Shown here piece after piece: positions 1-7,427 of a stretch of 11,868 bases of DNA. This stretch comes from Lentisphaeria bacterium (GTDB taxonomy: Bacteria; Verrucomicrobiota; Lentisphaeria; Victivallales; Victivallaceae): positions 1 to 11,868 of the forward strand of contig JABLYX010000098.1 in the NCBI GenBank assembly GCA_018265615.1. The letters are read 5' to 3'. The notes below the pieces were generated by a model. That model had not been told where the DNA came from. It saw only the letters and a list, made by a program, of their open reading frames with translations, and did not search any database. The number at the start of each line of letters is the position of its first letter. Position 1 is the first letter of the stretch. A program made the position numbers and the translations under genes.

Positions 1-355
1 GGTCGAACTCCGCGAGGTCGAGCAGGATCTCCGCGTATTTTACGCAGGACGTCGCCCGCTGGAACCCGTCGTCGCGCGCCTCGGCCCAGTTCAGCAGCGC
101 AAGCGAGCCCGCCACGTCGTCTTTCAGCGCGCGGATGTGCGCGAGTTCGAGCAGTCCGCGCAGGAACTCCACCTTCTCCGCCGGGCCGAGCTGGTCGAAC
201 CCCGCCGGAGAGCCGTATTTCTTCACAACGCTCTCGGCCTTCGCGAGTTCGTCCCCCTTACGCAGTTCCGCCGCCCTCTCCCAGTCGGAACCGGGTTCGG
301 CGGCGGCAATCGTCAGGCAGAAACAGGCGGCGAAGAGCAGTCGGCACGGAAACAT
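1..355 (-). CDS. Exported helical protein of unknown function, 3' end outside window
   Basis: The first 118 codons of a minus-strand gene are visible; the frame stays open to the window edge. The start is the ATG at 355-353, preceded by GCGAGG about 7 bases upstream. The protein opens with a typical signal peptide: MFPCR, then a hydrophobic stretch to about residue 19, with a likely cleavage after Ala-Ala-Ala before EPGSDW. The mature part is alternately charged and leucine/alanine-rich (for example EKVEFLRGLLELAHIRALK). Its segments of about 35 residues look like helix pairs, so a TPR-like or other alpha-solenoid scaffold is possible but not proven. It should act in the periplasm or at the cell surface. 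A good promoter lies just upstream at 394-422, so it is transcribed away from the rest of the window. I do not recognise the family. Confidence 0.8.
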   Translation of the reverse strand, partial: MFPCRLLFAACFCLTIAAAEPGSDWERAAELRKGDELAKAESVVKKYGSPAGFDQLGPAEKVEFLRGLLELAHIRALKDDVAGSLALLNWAEARDDGFQRATSCVKYAEILLDLAEFD

Positions 356-393
356 GCATAACCTCGCGCTTCATTCAGGAACAACATGTTTTA

Positions 394-422
394 ATTATGG
401 GCCGGATTCACACGATTGCCAA
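394..422 (-). promoter_or_regulatory. Sigma-70-type promoter for the exported protein at 1-355
   Basis: Read on the minus strand, TTGGCA (422-417) and CATAAT (399-394) are separated by exactly 17 bases. Each matches the TTGACA/TATAAT consensus at five of six positions. A transcript would start near 387, leaving a leader of about 30 bases before the ATG at 355. This is a sequence match only. Confidence 0.6.
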
Positions 423-495
423 ACCGATTTCCGGAAAAAATCAGATATTTCTCCGCATTTACAAATGGGCCGGGGGAACAAGCATGAAGCGGAAA

Positions 496-536
496 AGGAA
501 AAAGCCCGGAAGCGACTGGCACTCCGGGCTTTTCCA
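496..536 (-). terminator. Intrinsic terminator of the 36-residue basic protein gene
   Basis: An 11-bp perfect stem (AAAAGCCCGGA at 500-510 pairing with TCCGGGCTTTT at 523-533) encloses a 12-base loop. On the minus strand the stem ends in a T run, then TTTTCC. It begins about 20 bases after the stop codon at 554. The A run on the other arm also gives T residues on the plus strand, but no plus-strand gene ends here. Confidence 0.85.
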
Positions 537-553
537 TCAGGCTTTTCGAAGAG

Positions 554-664
554 TTATTTCTTCTTGGCCGCAACGCCGATCGCGGCGCGAACTTTCGCTT
601 TGCAGCGTTCGAGGTAAGCCTTGCGGTTGCGGCGTTTCTGGATCTTGTTAAGCTGCTGTCCCAT
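554..664 (-). CDS. Very small, highly basic protein (36 aa)
   Basis: This 36-residue gene starts at ATG 664-662 and ends at TAA 556-554. A strong AGGAG ribosome site (674-670) sits 5 bases before the start, a sigma-70-like promoter lies at 712-739 and a strong terminator follows, so it is a complete single-gene transcription unit despite its size. The protein begins MGQQLNKIQKRRNRKAYLER and ends AAKKK. About a third of the residues are Lys or Arg, and it reads as one amphipathic basic helix. Proteins of this style (MG-Q-x-N-K-x-x-KRR-x-RKAY) occur, as I recall, in Verrucomicrobia and Lentisphaerota genomes with no assigned function. Binding to RNA, ribosomes or DNA is inferred only from charge. 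It lacks a signal peptide and should be cytoplasmic. Confidence 0.8.
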   Translation of the reverse strand: MGQQLNKIQKRRNRKAYLERCKAKVRAAIGVAAKKK

Positions 665-711
665 TTCAACTCCTGAATAATAAAGGGTTTCTCATGCACT
701 ATGTCCTGATA

Positions 712-739
712 AATATAGTGCCGGAAGCGTAAATTTCAA
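712..739 (-). promoter_or_regulatory. Sigma-70-type promoter for the 36-residue basic protein
   Basis: On the minus strand, TTGAAA (739-734) and TATATT (717-712) are separated by 16 bases. Transcription would begin near 705 and give a leader of about 40 bases before the ATG at 664. The AGGAG element lies within that leader. Confidence 0.55.
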
Positions 740-785
740 ATAAATCTTGCGTTTTTCATTTCATTTTCCCGGAAAAAGGTTTATC

Positions 786-795
786 TTATACGGTA
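786..795 (+). promoter_or_regulatory. Possible -10 element upstream of the DUF3857 gene
   Basis: TTATACGGTA occurs here, 44 bases upstream of the ATG at 840. The identical 10-mer is found at 7401-7410 in front of the ECF sigma gene. TTATAC resembles a -10 box. No convincing -35 is seen; TTTTCC at 764-769 is the nearest candidate. The call rests mainly on the recurrence in two gene-leader positions. Confidence 0.3.
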
Positions 796-822
796 CACGG
801 TTGAATTTTCAGCCCTTTCATC

Positions 823-828
823 AGGAGG
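823..828 (+). promoter_or_regulatory. Ribosome binding site fixing the DUF3857 gene start
   Basis: AGGAGG lies 11 bases before the ATG at 840. The frame is open upstream to an ATG-like start at 747, but that extension has no ribosome site and would bury the obvious signal peptide. The AGGAGG therefore supports the start at 840. Confidence 0.8.
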
Positions 829-839
829 AAAGTGAAGAT

Positions 840-3800
840 ATGAAACGATTTTTCGGAATTCTGTTCGCGGCGCTGCTGCTCGCCGCATTCGCGCTGCCGG
901 CCGCCGTCACGCCGGAGCAACTGAAAGCGCAGTCCGCTTTCGCAACCCCGGAGAAATTCCCGAACGCGGACAGTGTGCTGCTCTACGACTGGCAAAGCGC
1001 GGTCTACCAGGCCGACGGCACCGGCACAGAAACCGACGACTTCTACCAGAAGATTCTGAACGAAACCGGGCGGCGCAACATGCGCGAGCTCACGTTCCGG
1101 TTCAATACGACCTATGAGAAGCTTGAAATTCCGCTGCTTGAAGTCATCAGGCCGGACGGGAAGGTGGTGAAGATCGATGTGAACGCAAACGGGCGCGTCA
1201 CAGTCGAGCCCTCCCAGATGGGCGCAAACATCTACGATCCGGCCAACAAGATCCTCGCGGTCACGATTCCGGAACTCGAAATAGGCGACATCGTCCACAT
1301 CGTTTCAAAGGAGACGATCCTGAAGCCGCGGATTCCGGGCGTCTGGAGCGGCATCTACGTCTTGCAGTCCGACACGCCGATCCTCCACTACGAGGTCAAG
1401 ATCGACGGCCCCGAATCACACCCGCTCCGGGCAATCCGGATCAAGGATGAAGCCAGAGGAACCGTCAAAGCTTCCGAAACGAAAAAAGACGGGCGCATCC
1501 TCTACACCTGGACCGCTGAAAATGTCCCGCAGGTCATCTCTGAGCCGGACATGCCGCCGATGTATATGTGCGTACAGCGGCTGCTGGTCAGCACGGCGAA
1601 AAACTGGCCCGAAATCTCACAGTGGTATTACAAAGTGAGCCGCCCCCGCCTCGACGCCGTCACGCCGGAGATCAAAGCGAAAGTCGCCGAGCTCACCAAA
1701 GGGATGGAGACTCCCGACGCAAAAATCATGGCGCTCTTTCAGTTCGTTTCCCAGCAGATCCGCTACATGGGCATCACTGCCGAAACCGAAGCGCCGGGAT
1801 ACGAACCGCACGACGTCTCCATGACCTTCAATCAACGCTACGGCGTCTGCCGCGACAAGGCGGCGCTGCTGGTTTCGATGCTGGAGCTGGCCGGGCTCAA
1901 GGCATACCCCGTCCTCTTCATGGCCGGATATCCGAAAGACGGCGAGGTTCCGAACAATTACTTCAACCACGCGATCGTCGCGGTCGAGGACACGCCGGGA
2001 CACTATATCCTGATGGACCCGACCTACGAGACCACCGCCGAGCTCCTGCCGTCGACAATGGCGAACATGAGCTACCTTGTCGCGAAGCCGGAGGGCGACG
2101 TCCTGCGCCGCTCCGAGCTTGTCCCGACCGCGAAGAACCTGCTCAAGATCAAGACCGAGGCGACCGTCGCCCCGGACGGCACGCTCGAGGGGCGCAGCGT
2201 GATCGACTTCCTCGGCGTGAACGACCAGATCTACCGTGACGCGTTCTCGCGCTGGCCGCTCGACTACCGCCGCCAGTTCTTCGCGTCGCGGCTCAAGCGC
2301 GCGGTCGCGGGAGCGGAGCTCGAATCTCTGAAAATTTTCCCGGAAAACGTCCGCGACATGAGCCGCCCGCTCGTCGCGGAGATGACCTTCCGTGTAAACA
2401 GCTATCTGCCGGAGAAGGGACCGGTCTACCTGCTCGACCTTCCCTGCTTCGGCACTGAATTCGGCGCAGCGAACTTCGTGCTCGGTTCGGTCGGGCTGAA
2501 AGAGAGGAAGTTCCCGATGCAGCTCTTCTCGACCTGCGGCGTTGCGGAGCAGTACAGCCTCACCCTGCCTCCGACCTGCAAAATCGTCTCGCTGCCGGAC
2601 AAGGTCACGATCAGCGCCCCCGGAATCATGAATTTCAACCGTTCGCTCCGCGTCGAAGGCTCCACCCTGACCGGAGAGAACTACTTCTCGATCGACACCG
2701 TCGAACTCGCCCCGAAGGGATATGCCGAACTCAAGCAGGCGCTCGCCCGGGTCGACGCCGAAGAACGTGAACTGCCGATCGCCCGGCCGGATTTCAGCGC
2801 GGCGGTCATAAAAGACGCGGCGGCGGCGTTCCCCTCCGCAAACTCGGTCATCCTCTCCTCCTCGGTCGACGTGAAGCTGAAAGATGCGTCGGGTTGGACC
2901 CGCACCGACCACACCGTGCGGAAGATCCTGAATTACGCGGGAGTCAAAGATTACTCCGAATTGAAGATCGCCTACAATCCGGTCTGGGAGTCGGTCGAGG
3001 TCGAGGCGAAAGTGACCGCTCCCGACGGCACAGTCAAAACGCTCTCGCCGAAAGAAATCAATATCATGGACTCTCCCTGGGTCGCCGCCGCGCCGCGCTA
3101 TCCGGCGGGTAAAATGCTCATCGCGAGCCTGCCGGGCGTGGTTCCGGGCGCAACGGTCGACACCACCGTCCGGTACGTCTGCCGCGACCGCTCGTTCTTC
3201 GGGCTGACGGTGGTATTCGCGGCGGACTCCCCGATCGTCCGCAAAAGCTTCACGATCGAGGTTCCGAAAGGGCTGCCATTCAAGCACTCGGCGGCCCCGG
3301 ACAGCGTGACCTTCTCCGAATCGCGGGAGGGGGAAGAGAGCCGTTATGAGTGGAGTGCGGAGAACATTCCGCAGCTGCCGCCGGAGCCGGGCCAGCCTCC
3401 GCTCTGGATGCACGCCCCGACCGTCGTGGTTTCAAGCGGGGACTATGCCGATTTCGGCAAAAAGCTGTCGGCCGCCCTGACCGCCCAGACGCAGAATGCG
3501 CCGAAAGCCGCGGCCCTCGCCCGCAAGCTCGCGCCGGAATCGATGCGGACCGACGCCCGGGTCGACGCGATCCGCACCTGGGTCGCGCGCAACATCCGCC
3601 CCGCCGGCCCGCCGCTGAACGAGCTGCCGTGGTCCGCTTTCACCCCGGCAGACGTGACGCTGGAATCGGGCTACGGCGACTCCGCCGACCGCGCGATCCT
3701 GCTCGGCGCAATGCTGAAAGCCGCAGGCATCGACTACCGTTTCGTCGCCGCGACGCAGCTCGGCTATGCGGCGGCGGCCACCCGCCCGCTCGCCCGGGCG

Positions 3801-4619
3801 CCGCAGAACATATTTTCAAAGGTGCTGGTCTACCTGCCGGGATTCGACAGCCACCTGAACGACACCGGTGAATACGCGTCGCTCGGCTCCACGGCGTCGG
3901 AAGAGGCGATCGGCCTGTCGCTCGATACGGGGCGGCTGATGACGATCCGGCCGCGCCGCAAGGGGGAAAGCGCGCTCGCGTTCAGCTATAAGGTCCGCCT
4001 GAAAGCCGACGGTTCCGCCCGCATCGAGGCGACCCGCAGCTACTACGGGCTCGATTATCAGACGATGCGGCAGCGGTTTGCGGAGATGACTCCGGCGGAG
4101 AGCGGCCAGTACTTCGAATCGCTCGCGGCCGGAATCTCCCAGACCGCCGAATTCAAGGGCAAACCCGTCACGGCGTTCGACGGATATCCGGGCAAACTCT
4201 ACTTCACGCTGGACGTACCGGATTTCGCGGCGGTTTCCGGGGAATACCTGCAATTCGAGCTGCCGGATTTCTCGTATCTCTCGGACCTCGTCAAGACGGC
4301 CGCATCGGGCCGCAAGACCCCGCTCTGGCGCAACCGGCCGTCGAGGGTCACGCTCGAATATCGGTTCGAACTGCCATCGAACTTCATCGCGGTCGCGACC
4401 GGACCGGACCGGACCGAGTTCGGCAAACCCGGAACCGCATCTTTCCACCGGTATGTGGAGGAGGGCCCCGGCACGCTCTCGCTGGAGTACAGCCTCACGC
4501 TCCCGGTGGAGGCGGTTTCGCCGGCCGATTACGGAAAGCTGGTCGAACTTCAGAAGGAGCTCTCGAAGCTCTCCGCATCGCGGATCATCCTGAAACAGAA
4601 ACAACAGGCGGACAAATGA
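840..4619 (+). CDS. Exported protein with two tandem DUF3857/transglutaminase-like units
   Basis: This 1259-residue protein begins with a clear signal peptide (MKRFFG, then a leucine/alanine core to about residue 22), so it is exported. Unit 1 has a DUF3857-type beta domain (about residues 40-240, ending near TWTAENVPQ) and a transglutaminase-like core (about 270-400). The core triad is intact: Cys337 in RYGVCRDKA, His377 in FNHAIVAV and Asp393 in LMDPTYE. A beta-rich C-terminal part follows to about 640. Unit 2 repeats the order from FPSANSV (664): a DUF3857-like domain with EWSAENIPQ at 837-845, then a transglutaminase-like core. There, Ser948 replaces Cys and Lys994 aligns with His, so this copy is probably non-catalytic. 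The family's substrate is unknown; a protease or amidase-like role on peptides or envelope polymers is inferred. The last codons overlap the next gene as ATGA, indicating translational coupling. Confidence 0.9.
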   Translation: MKRFFGILFAALLLAAFALPAAVTPEQLKAQSAFATPEKFPNADSVLLYDWQSAVYQADGTGTETDDFYQKILNETGRRNMRELTFRFNTTYEKLEIPLLEVIRPDGKVVKIDVNANGRVTVEPSQMGANIYDPANKILAVTIPELEIGDIVHIVSKETILKPRIPGVWSGIYVLQSDTPILHYEVKIDGPESHPLRAIRIKDEARGTVKASETKKDGRILYTWTAENVPQVISEPDMPPMYMCVQRLLVSTAKNWPEISQWYYKVSRPRLDAVTPEIKAKVAELTKGMETPDAKIMALFQFVSQQIRYMGITAETEAPGYEPHDVSMTFNQRYGVCRDKAALLVSMLELAGLKAYPVLFMAGYPKDGEVPNNYFNHAIVAVEDTPGHYILMDPTYETTAELLPSTMANMSYLVAKPEGDVLRRSELVPTAKNLLKIKTEATVAPDGTLEGRSVIDFLGVNDQIYRDAFSRWPLDYRRQFFASRLKRAVAGAELESLKIFPENVRDMSRPLVAEMTFRVNSYLPEKGPVYLLDLPCFGTEFGAANFVLGSVGLKERKFPMQLFSTCGVAEQYSLTLPPTCKIVSLPDKVTISAPGIMNFNRSLRVEGSTLTGENYFSIDTVELAPKGYAELKQALARVDAEERELPIARPDFSAAVIKDAAAAFPSANSVILSSSVDVKLKDASGWTRTDHTVRKILNYAGVKDYSELKIAYNPVWESVEVEAKVTAPDGTVKTLSPKEINIMDSPWVAAAPRYPAGKMLIASLPGVVPGATVDTTVRYVCRDRSFFGLTVVFAADSPIVRKSFTIEVPKGLPFKHSAAPDSVTFSESREGEESRYEWSAENIPQLPPEPGQPPLWMHAPTVVVSSGDYADFGKKLSAALTAQTQNAPKAAALARKLAPESMRTDARVDAIRTWVARNIRPAGPPLNELPWSAFTPADVTLESGYGDSADRAILLGAMLKAAGIDYRFVAATQLGYAAAATRPLARAPQNIFSKVLVYLPGFDSHLNDTGEYASLGSTASEEAIGLSLDTGRLMTIRPRRKGESALAFSYKVRLKADGSARIEATRSYYGLDYQTMRQRFAEMTPAESGQYFESLAAGISQTAEFKGKPVTAFDGYPGKLYFTLDVPDFAAVSGEYLQFELPDFSYLSDLVKTAASGRKTPLWRNRPSRVTLEYRFELPSNFIAVATGPDRTEFGKPGTASFHRYVEEGPGTLSLEYSLTLPVEAVSPADYGKLVELQKELSKLSASRIILKQKQQADK
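957..4559 (+). repeat. Two diverged tandem protein-level units inside the DUF3857 gene
   Basis: Three landmark pairs show a constant offset. FPNADSV (40-46) matches FPSANSV (664-670), TWTAENVPQ (223-231) matches EWSAENIPQ (837-845), and RYGVCRDKA matches GYGDSADRA around 337/948. The offsets are 624, 614 and 611 residues. The units are too diverged for DNA identity to be obvious, so the duplication is old. The outer limits are approximate. Confidence 0.75.
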
Positions 4620-5245
4620 AAATTGCGACAATCCCGGCCGGACTGCTGGAGACCAACTGCTATCTGGTCCAGCCGGATGGGAAACGGACTCTGTACATCA
4701 TCGACCCGGGCGGGGATGCGCCGGAAATCGCACAGGAGGCGGCGCGGTTCGACTGCGACCGTTGTGCGATCCTGCTGACCCACGCCCATGTCGACCACAT
4801 TTCCGGGCTCGGCGAGCTCACAAAGCTGCTGAAGCCGGAGTACGTCTATCTGCGCGCTCCGGACCGGGCGCTCTATGCGAGCCCGGAGAACGCGCTTGAA
4901 CCGTACGTTCCGGCCGCGAAAGAGCTGCCGGAAACGACGGACCGTGCCGCAGGGGACGATTTCAAAGTCATCCCGCTGCCGGGCCACACGCCGGGCGGAA
5001 GCGGATTCTATTTTCCGGGCAATCCGCCGGCACTGTTCGTCGGCGACACAATCTTCGCCGGCAGCGTCGGACGCACCGACTTCCCCGGCGGAGACGCCCG
5101 GACTTTGCTCGACTCCATCCGTTCGCAACTCCTGACGCTGCCGGACGACCTGACGCTTTATCCCGGCCACGGTCCGGCAACGACCGTCGGCAGAGAGCGC
5201 AAAAGCAATCCATATATACAGGACTCCAGCTATGATCAATGGTGA
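4616..5245 (+). CDS. Metallo-beta-lactamase-fold hydrolase (glyoxalase II-like)
   Basis: This 209-residue protein has the full metal-binding set of the superfamily. It carries THAHVDH (55-61), His124 in PGHTPGG, Asp144 in VGDTIF, and His185 in YPGHGP. GRTDFPGGD (152-160) and the terminal KSNPY are typical of the small glyoxalase II-like/YcbL group, which hydrolyses thioesters or related substrates in the cytoplasm; the exact substrate cannot be read from sequence. It has no signal peptide. The ATG at 4616 overlaps the upstream stop (ATGA), and the C-terminus overlaps the pyrK start by 14 bases, so translation of the three genes is probably linked. Its place before pyrK-pyrD does not by itself prove a role in pyrimidine synthesis. 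Confidence 0.93.
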   Translation: MKIATIPAGLLETNCYLVQPDGKRTLYIIDPGGDAPEIAQEAARFDCDRCAILLTHAHVDHISGLGELTKLLKPEYVYLRAPDRALYASPENALEPYVPAAKELPETTDRAAGDDFKVIPLPGHTPGGSGFYFPGNPPALFVGDTIFAGSVGRTDFPGGDARTLLDSIRSQLLTLPDDLTLYPGHGPATTVGRERKSNPYIQDSSYDQW

Positions 5246-6008
5246 AATCATCGAAAACAGGCGGCTCAAGGGCGATTACTTCATCGTCCGCTTCCATGCG
5301 CCCGAAATCTGCGAAAAGGCGCGGGCGGGGCAGTTCGTCCACATCCGGGTCAACGATCACGGCGACCGCATCCTGCGCCGCCCGTTCAGCATCCACAATT
5401 GCGAAAACGGCGCACTGAACGTGGTCTACAAAATCGTCGGGCACGGTACGAAGGAGCTTTCGGAACTCGCGCCCGGCGCGGTCTGCGACCTGATGGGGCC
5501 GCTCGGCATCCCGTTCTCCGATCCCGCTCCCGGCGTAACCCCGGTGCTTGTGGCCGGCGGCTACGGGGCAGCCGCGACCTATCTCCTGACCAGGCAGGCA
5601 CCGCAGCGCGGCATCTTCCTGCTCGGAGCACGCTGCGAAGGGGACATCCTGCTGACCGATGAGTATGAGAAGGCCGGATACACCGTCCGCGTCGCGACCA
5701 ACGACGGCTCGATGGGATACCGCGGCTTCGTGACCGGGCTGGTCGGGCAGCTGCTCGAAGAGCGGCCGGGTGAGAAATTCTTCTTCTACGGCTGCGGCCC
5801 GCACCCGATGCTCATGGCGCTCGCAAAGCTGCTGCAGGCAAACGGGCAGCCCGGGGAGCTTTCGATCGATCATCTCATGTGCTGCGGCGTCGGAGCATGT
5901 TTCGCCTGCGTGGTAAAGATCAAGGCCGATACGCCGGAAGGATGGACCTACGCGCGCGCCTGCGCCGACGGCCCGGTTTTCAATCTCGACTCGGTTTACG
6001 TGGAGTAG
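5232..6008 (+). CDS. pyrK: Dihydroorotate dehydrogenase B, electron-transfer subunit
   Basis: PyrK passes electrons from the FMN-containing PyrD subunit to NAD+ through FAD and a [2Fe-2S] cluster. It forms the class 1B dihydroorotate dehydrogenase used in de novo UMP synthesis. The 258-residue protein has the expected order. An FAD-binding barrel carries RRPFSI (49-54), a nucleotide-binding domain follows with VLVAGGYG (105-112) and FYGCGPHPML (185-194), and a C-terminal cluster motif has Cys218, Cys223, Cys226 and Cys244. An extra Cys217 directly precedes the first ligand. Length is normal for the family. The start at 5232 lies inside the upstream hydrolase gene, and only a weak AGGA-type site precedes it, which fits translational coupling. 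pyrD begins 4 bases after the stop. Confidence 0.95.
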   Translation: MINGEIIENRRLKGDYFIVRFHAPEICEKARAGQFVHIRVNDHGDRILRRPFSIHNCENGALNVVYKIVGHGTKELSELAPGAVCDLMGPLGIPFSDPAPGVTPVLVAGGYGAAATYLLTRQAPQRGIFLLGARCEGDILLTDEYEKAGYTVRVATNDGSMGYRGFVTGLVGQLLEERPGEKFFFYGCGPHPMLMALAKLLQANGQPGELSIDHLMCCGVGACFACVVKIKADTPEGWTYARACADGPVFNLDSVYVE

Positions 6009-6012
6009 CATC

Positions 6013-6930
6013 ATGGCGGACCTTACCTGCAACCTCGGAAAACTCACGCTGAAGAATCCCGTGATGACCGCATCCGGCACCTTCGGGTACGGCTATGAAT
6101 ATCATCAGTATTACGACATTTCGCAGCTCGGCGCGGTCGTCGTCAAGGGCATCCGCATGCAGCCCTCTCCCGGCAACCCGACTCCGCGCGTCGCGGAAGT
6201 CACCGGCGGAATGCTGAACGCGATCGGCCTCCAGGGGCCCGGCGTCGAGGCGTTTCTCCACGGCGAACACTATCTGCCGTTCCTGCGCAGCGTCAACGCC
6301 ACCACGATCGTGAACATGTGGGGTACAACCGTCCATGAATACGGCGAGGTCGCGGAGCGGCTCGACGCCGAAAGCGACGGCATCGCCGCCCTCGAAATCA
6401 ATATCTCGTGCCCGAACGTCAAAGCCGGCGGCGTGGCTTTCGGAACCGATCTCGCGCTCGCGCATGAAGTCGTCTCGCTCGTCCGCTCCAGAACCAGGCT
6501 GCCGCTCATCACAAAGCTCAGCCCGAACGTCACCTGCATCGCCGACTTCGCCCGCGCCGTCGTCGATGCCGGCAGCGACATGGTTTCGCTGATCAACACC
6601 ATTCCGGGCATGTCGATCGACATCGAAACGCGCCGTCCCCGCATCGCGAACCGGACCGGCGGCTTCTCCGGTCCCGCCCTGAAGCCCATCGCCGTCCGCA
6701 TGGTCCATGACGTCGCCCGCGCCGTCAAAGTTCCCGTTATCGGCATGGGCGGAATCATGAACGGGGATGACGCGATCGAGTTCTTCCTCGCCGGCGCCGG
6801 CGCCGTCGCCGTCGGAACCGCGAATTTCATCGATCCGTATGCCGCCCCGAAGGTCATTGAAGGCATCAACACCTATCTTGACCGGCACGGCATTCAAACT
6901 GTTTCTGAAATTGTCGGCGCTCTCTGCTGA
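6013..6930 (+). CDS. pyrD: Dihydroorotate dehydrogenase, class 1B catalytic subunit
   Basis: PyrD oxidises dihydroorotate to orotate, the fourth step of pyrimidine synthesis, in the cytoplasm. This 305-residue protein is a flavin-binding TIM barrel. Visible landmarks are the N-terminal KNPVMTASGTFG (14-25), VVVKGI with Lys45, and NAIGLQGPG (69-77). The loop ISCPN carries Cys133, the catalytic base of class 1 enzymes; class 2 enzymes use Ser. Further on are Lys168 in ITKLSPN, Asn195 in LINT, GGFSGPALKP (216-225) and the phosphate-binding GMGGI (244-248) with AVAVGTA. Absence of a membrane-targeting N-terminal extension and the adjacent pyrK both support class 1B. GGAG (6002-6005) inside the end of pyrK serves as ribosome site, 7 bases before the ATG. 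Confidence 0.96.
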   Translation: MADLTCNLGKLTLKNPVMTASGTFGYGYEYHQYYDISQLGAVVVKGIRMQPSPGNPTPRVAEVTGGMLNAIGLQGPGVEAFLHGEHYLPFLRSVNATTIVNMWGTTVHEYGEVAERLDAESDGIAALEINISCPNVKAGGVAFGTDLALAHEVVSLVRSRTRLPLITKLSPNVTCIADFARAVVDAGSDMVSLINTIPGMSIDIETRRPRIANRTGGFSGPALKPIAVRMVHDVARAVKVPVIGMGGIMNGDDAIEFFLAGAGAVAVGTANFIDPYAAPKVIEGINTYLDRHGIQTVSEIVGALC

Positions 6931-6958
6931 GTTGGCTTTGTCCGTAAAGGTTTAAGAG

Positions 6959-7348
6959 ATGAAGAGGGTTTTGAATGTGGCGGCAGCCGTGATACGGCGC
7001 AAAGGGATGGTTTTATTGTCGACGCGCCCGACGGGGAAGCCGCCGGCCGGCCTTGAGTTCCCCGGCGGAAAGATCGAGCCGGGCGAGAGCCTGAAAGCGG
7101 CGGCGGAGCGCGAATTGCGCGAGGAGCTCGGAGTCGGTGCGGTTGCGCTTGACGAAATTTTCCGGATCTCGCACGAGACGGAGAACGCGGTCATTCACCT
7201 GCGTTTCGTCCGGACGCTTCTGCCGGAGAGTGAGGCGGTGACGCCGCTCGAGGGACAGAGCTTCGGGTGGTTCGATCTGCGGGGCGACATGCCCGCGGAG
7301 CTGCTCGGGCCGGATCGCCCGGTGTGGGAGTTTCTGGCTGAATTGTGA
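6959..7348 (+). CDS. MutT-like Nudix hydrolase
   Basis: This 129-residue protein has a complete Nudix box (GX5EX7REUXEEXGU) at residues 37-59: Gly37, Glu43, Arg51-Glu52, Glu55-Glu56, Gly58-Val59. The context LLSTRPTGKPPAGLEFPGGK and the C-terminal FGWFDLRGDMP match short MutT-type enzymes that hydrolyse 8-oxo-dGTP or other nucleoside triphosphates. The usual Trp before EFPGGK is Leu32 here, which may alter base recognition, so I leave out the symbol mutT. An AAAGG ribosome site (6946-6950) lies 8 bases before the ATG. The gene is 28 bases after pyrD on the same strand and probably shares its transcript. A housecleaning role beside nucleotide synthesis genes is plausible. Confidence 0.9.
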   Translation: MKRVLNVAAAVIRRKGMVLLSTRPTGKPPAGLEFPGGKIEPGESLKAAAERELREELGVGAVALDEIFRISHETENAVIHLRFVRTLLPESEAVTPLEGQSFGWFDLRGDMPAELLGPDRPVWEFLAEL

Positions 7349-7400
7349 TGAATTCCGGCTTTTTTTCCGGGCGGATACAATTTTTTGCGGATCGACTGCG

Positions 7401-7410
7401 TTATACGGTA
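7401..7410 (+). promoter_or_regulatory. Possible -10 element of the sigma-factor operon
   Basis: TTATACGGTA, identical to 786-795, lies 17 bases before the sigma-factor ATG in a 79-base gap after the Nudix gene. No standard -35 hexamer sits at 16-18 bases upstream, which leaves room for an alternative-sigma promoter. T-rich stretches at 7360-7386 precede it. Confidence 0.35.
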
Positions 7411-7427
7411 TGAACAGGGACTGATTT

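Noticed and set aside
391..699. 102-codon minus-strand frame covering the small basic protein region
   Set aside because: It runs through the promoter leader, the AGGAG site and the terminator hairpin of the 36-residue gene, whose signals and basic repeat-free protein are much better supported.
747..839. N-terminal extension of the DUF3857 protein from an earlier ATG
   Set aside because: It would place 31 residues before an obvious signal peptide and ignore AGGAGG at 823-828; there is no ribosome site before 747.
1617..3413. Long minus-strand open frame of about 600 codons opposite the DUF3857 gene
   Set aside because: It is the antisense of a clearly real gene in GC-rich DNA. Its translation is rich in Arg, Asp and Val without motifs, and it has no ribosome site.
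4968..6080. Minus-strand open frame opposite the hydrolase, pyrK and pyrD genes
   Set aside because: It spans three recognised genes on the other strand and shows no domain; it is a shadow frame.
7349..7390. Possible terminator after the Nudix gene (CCGG, T run, CCGG)
   Set aside because: The stem is only 4 bp with the T run in the loop rather than after it, so it does not have the form of an intrinsic terminator.
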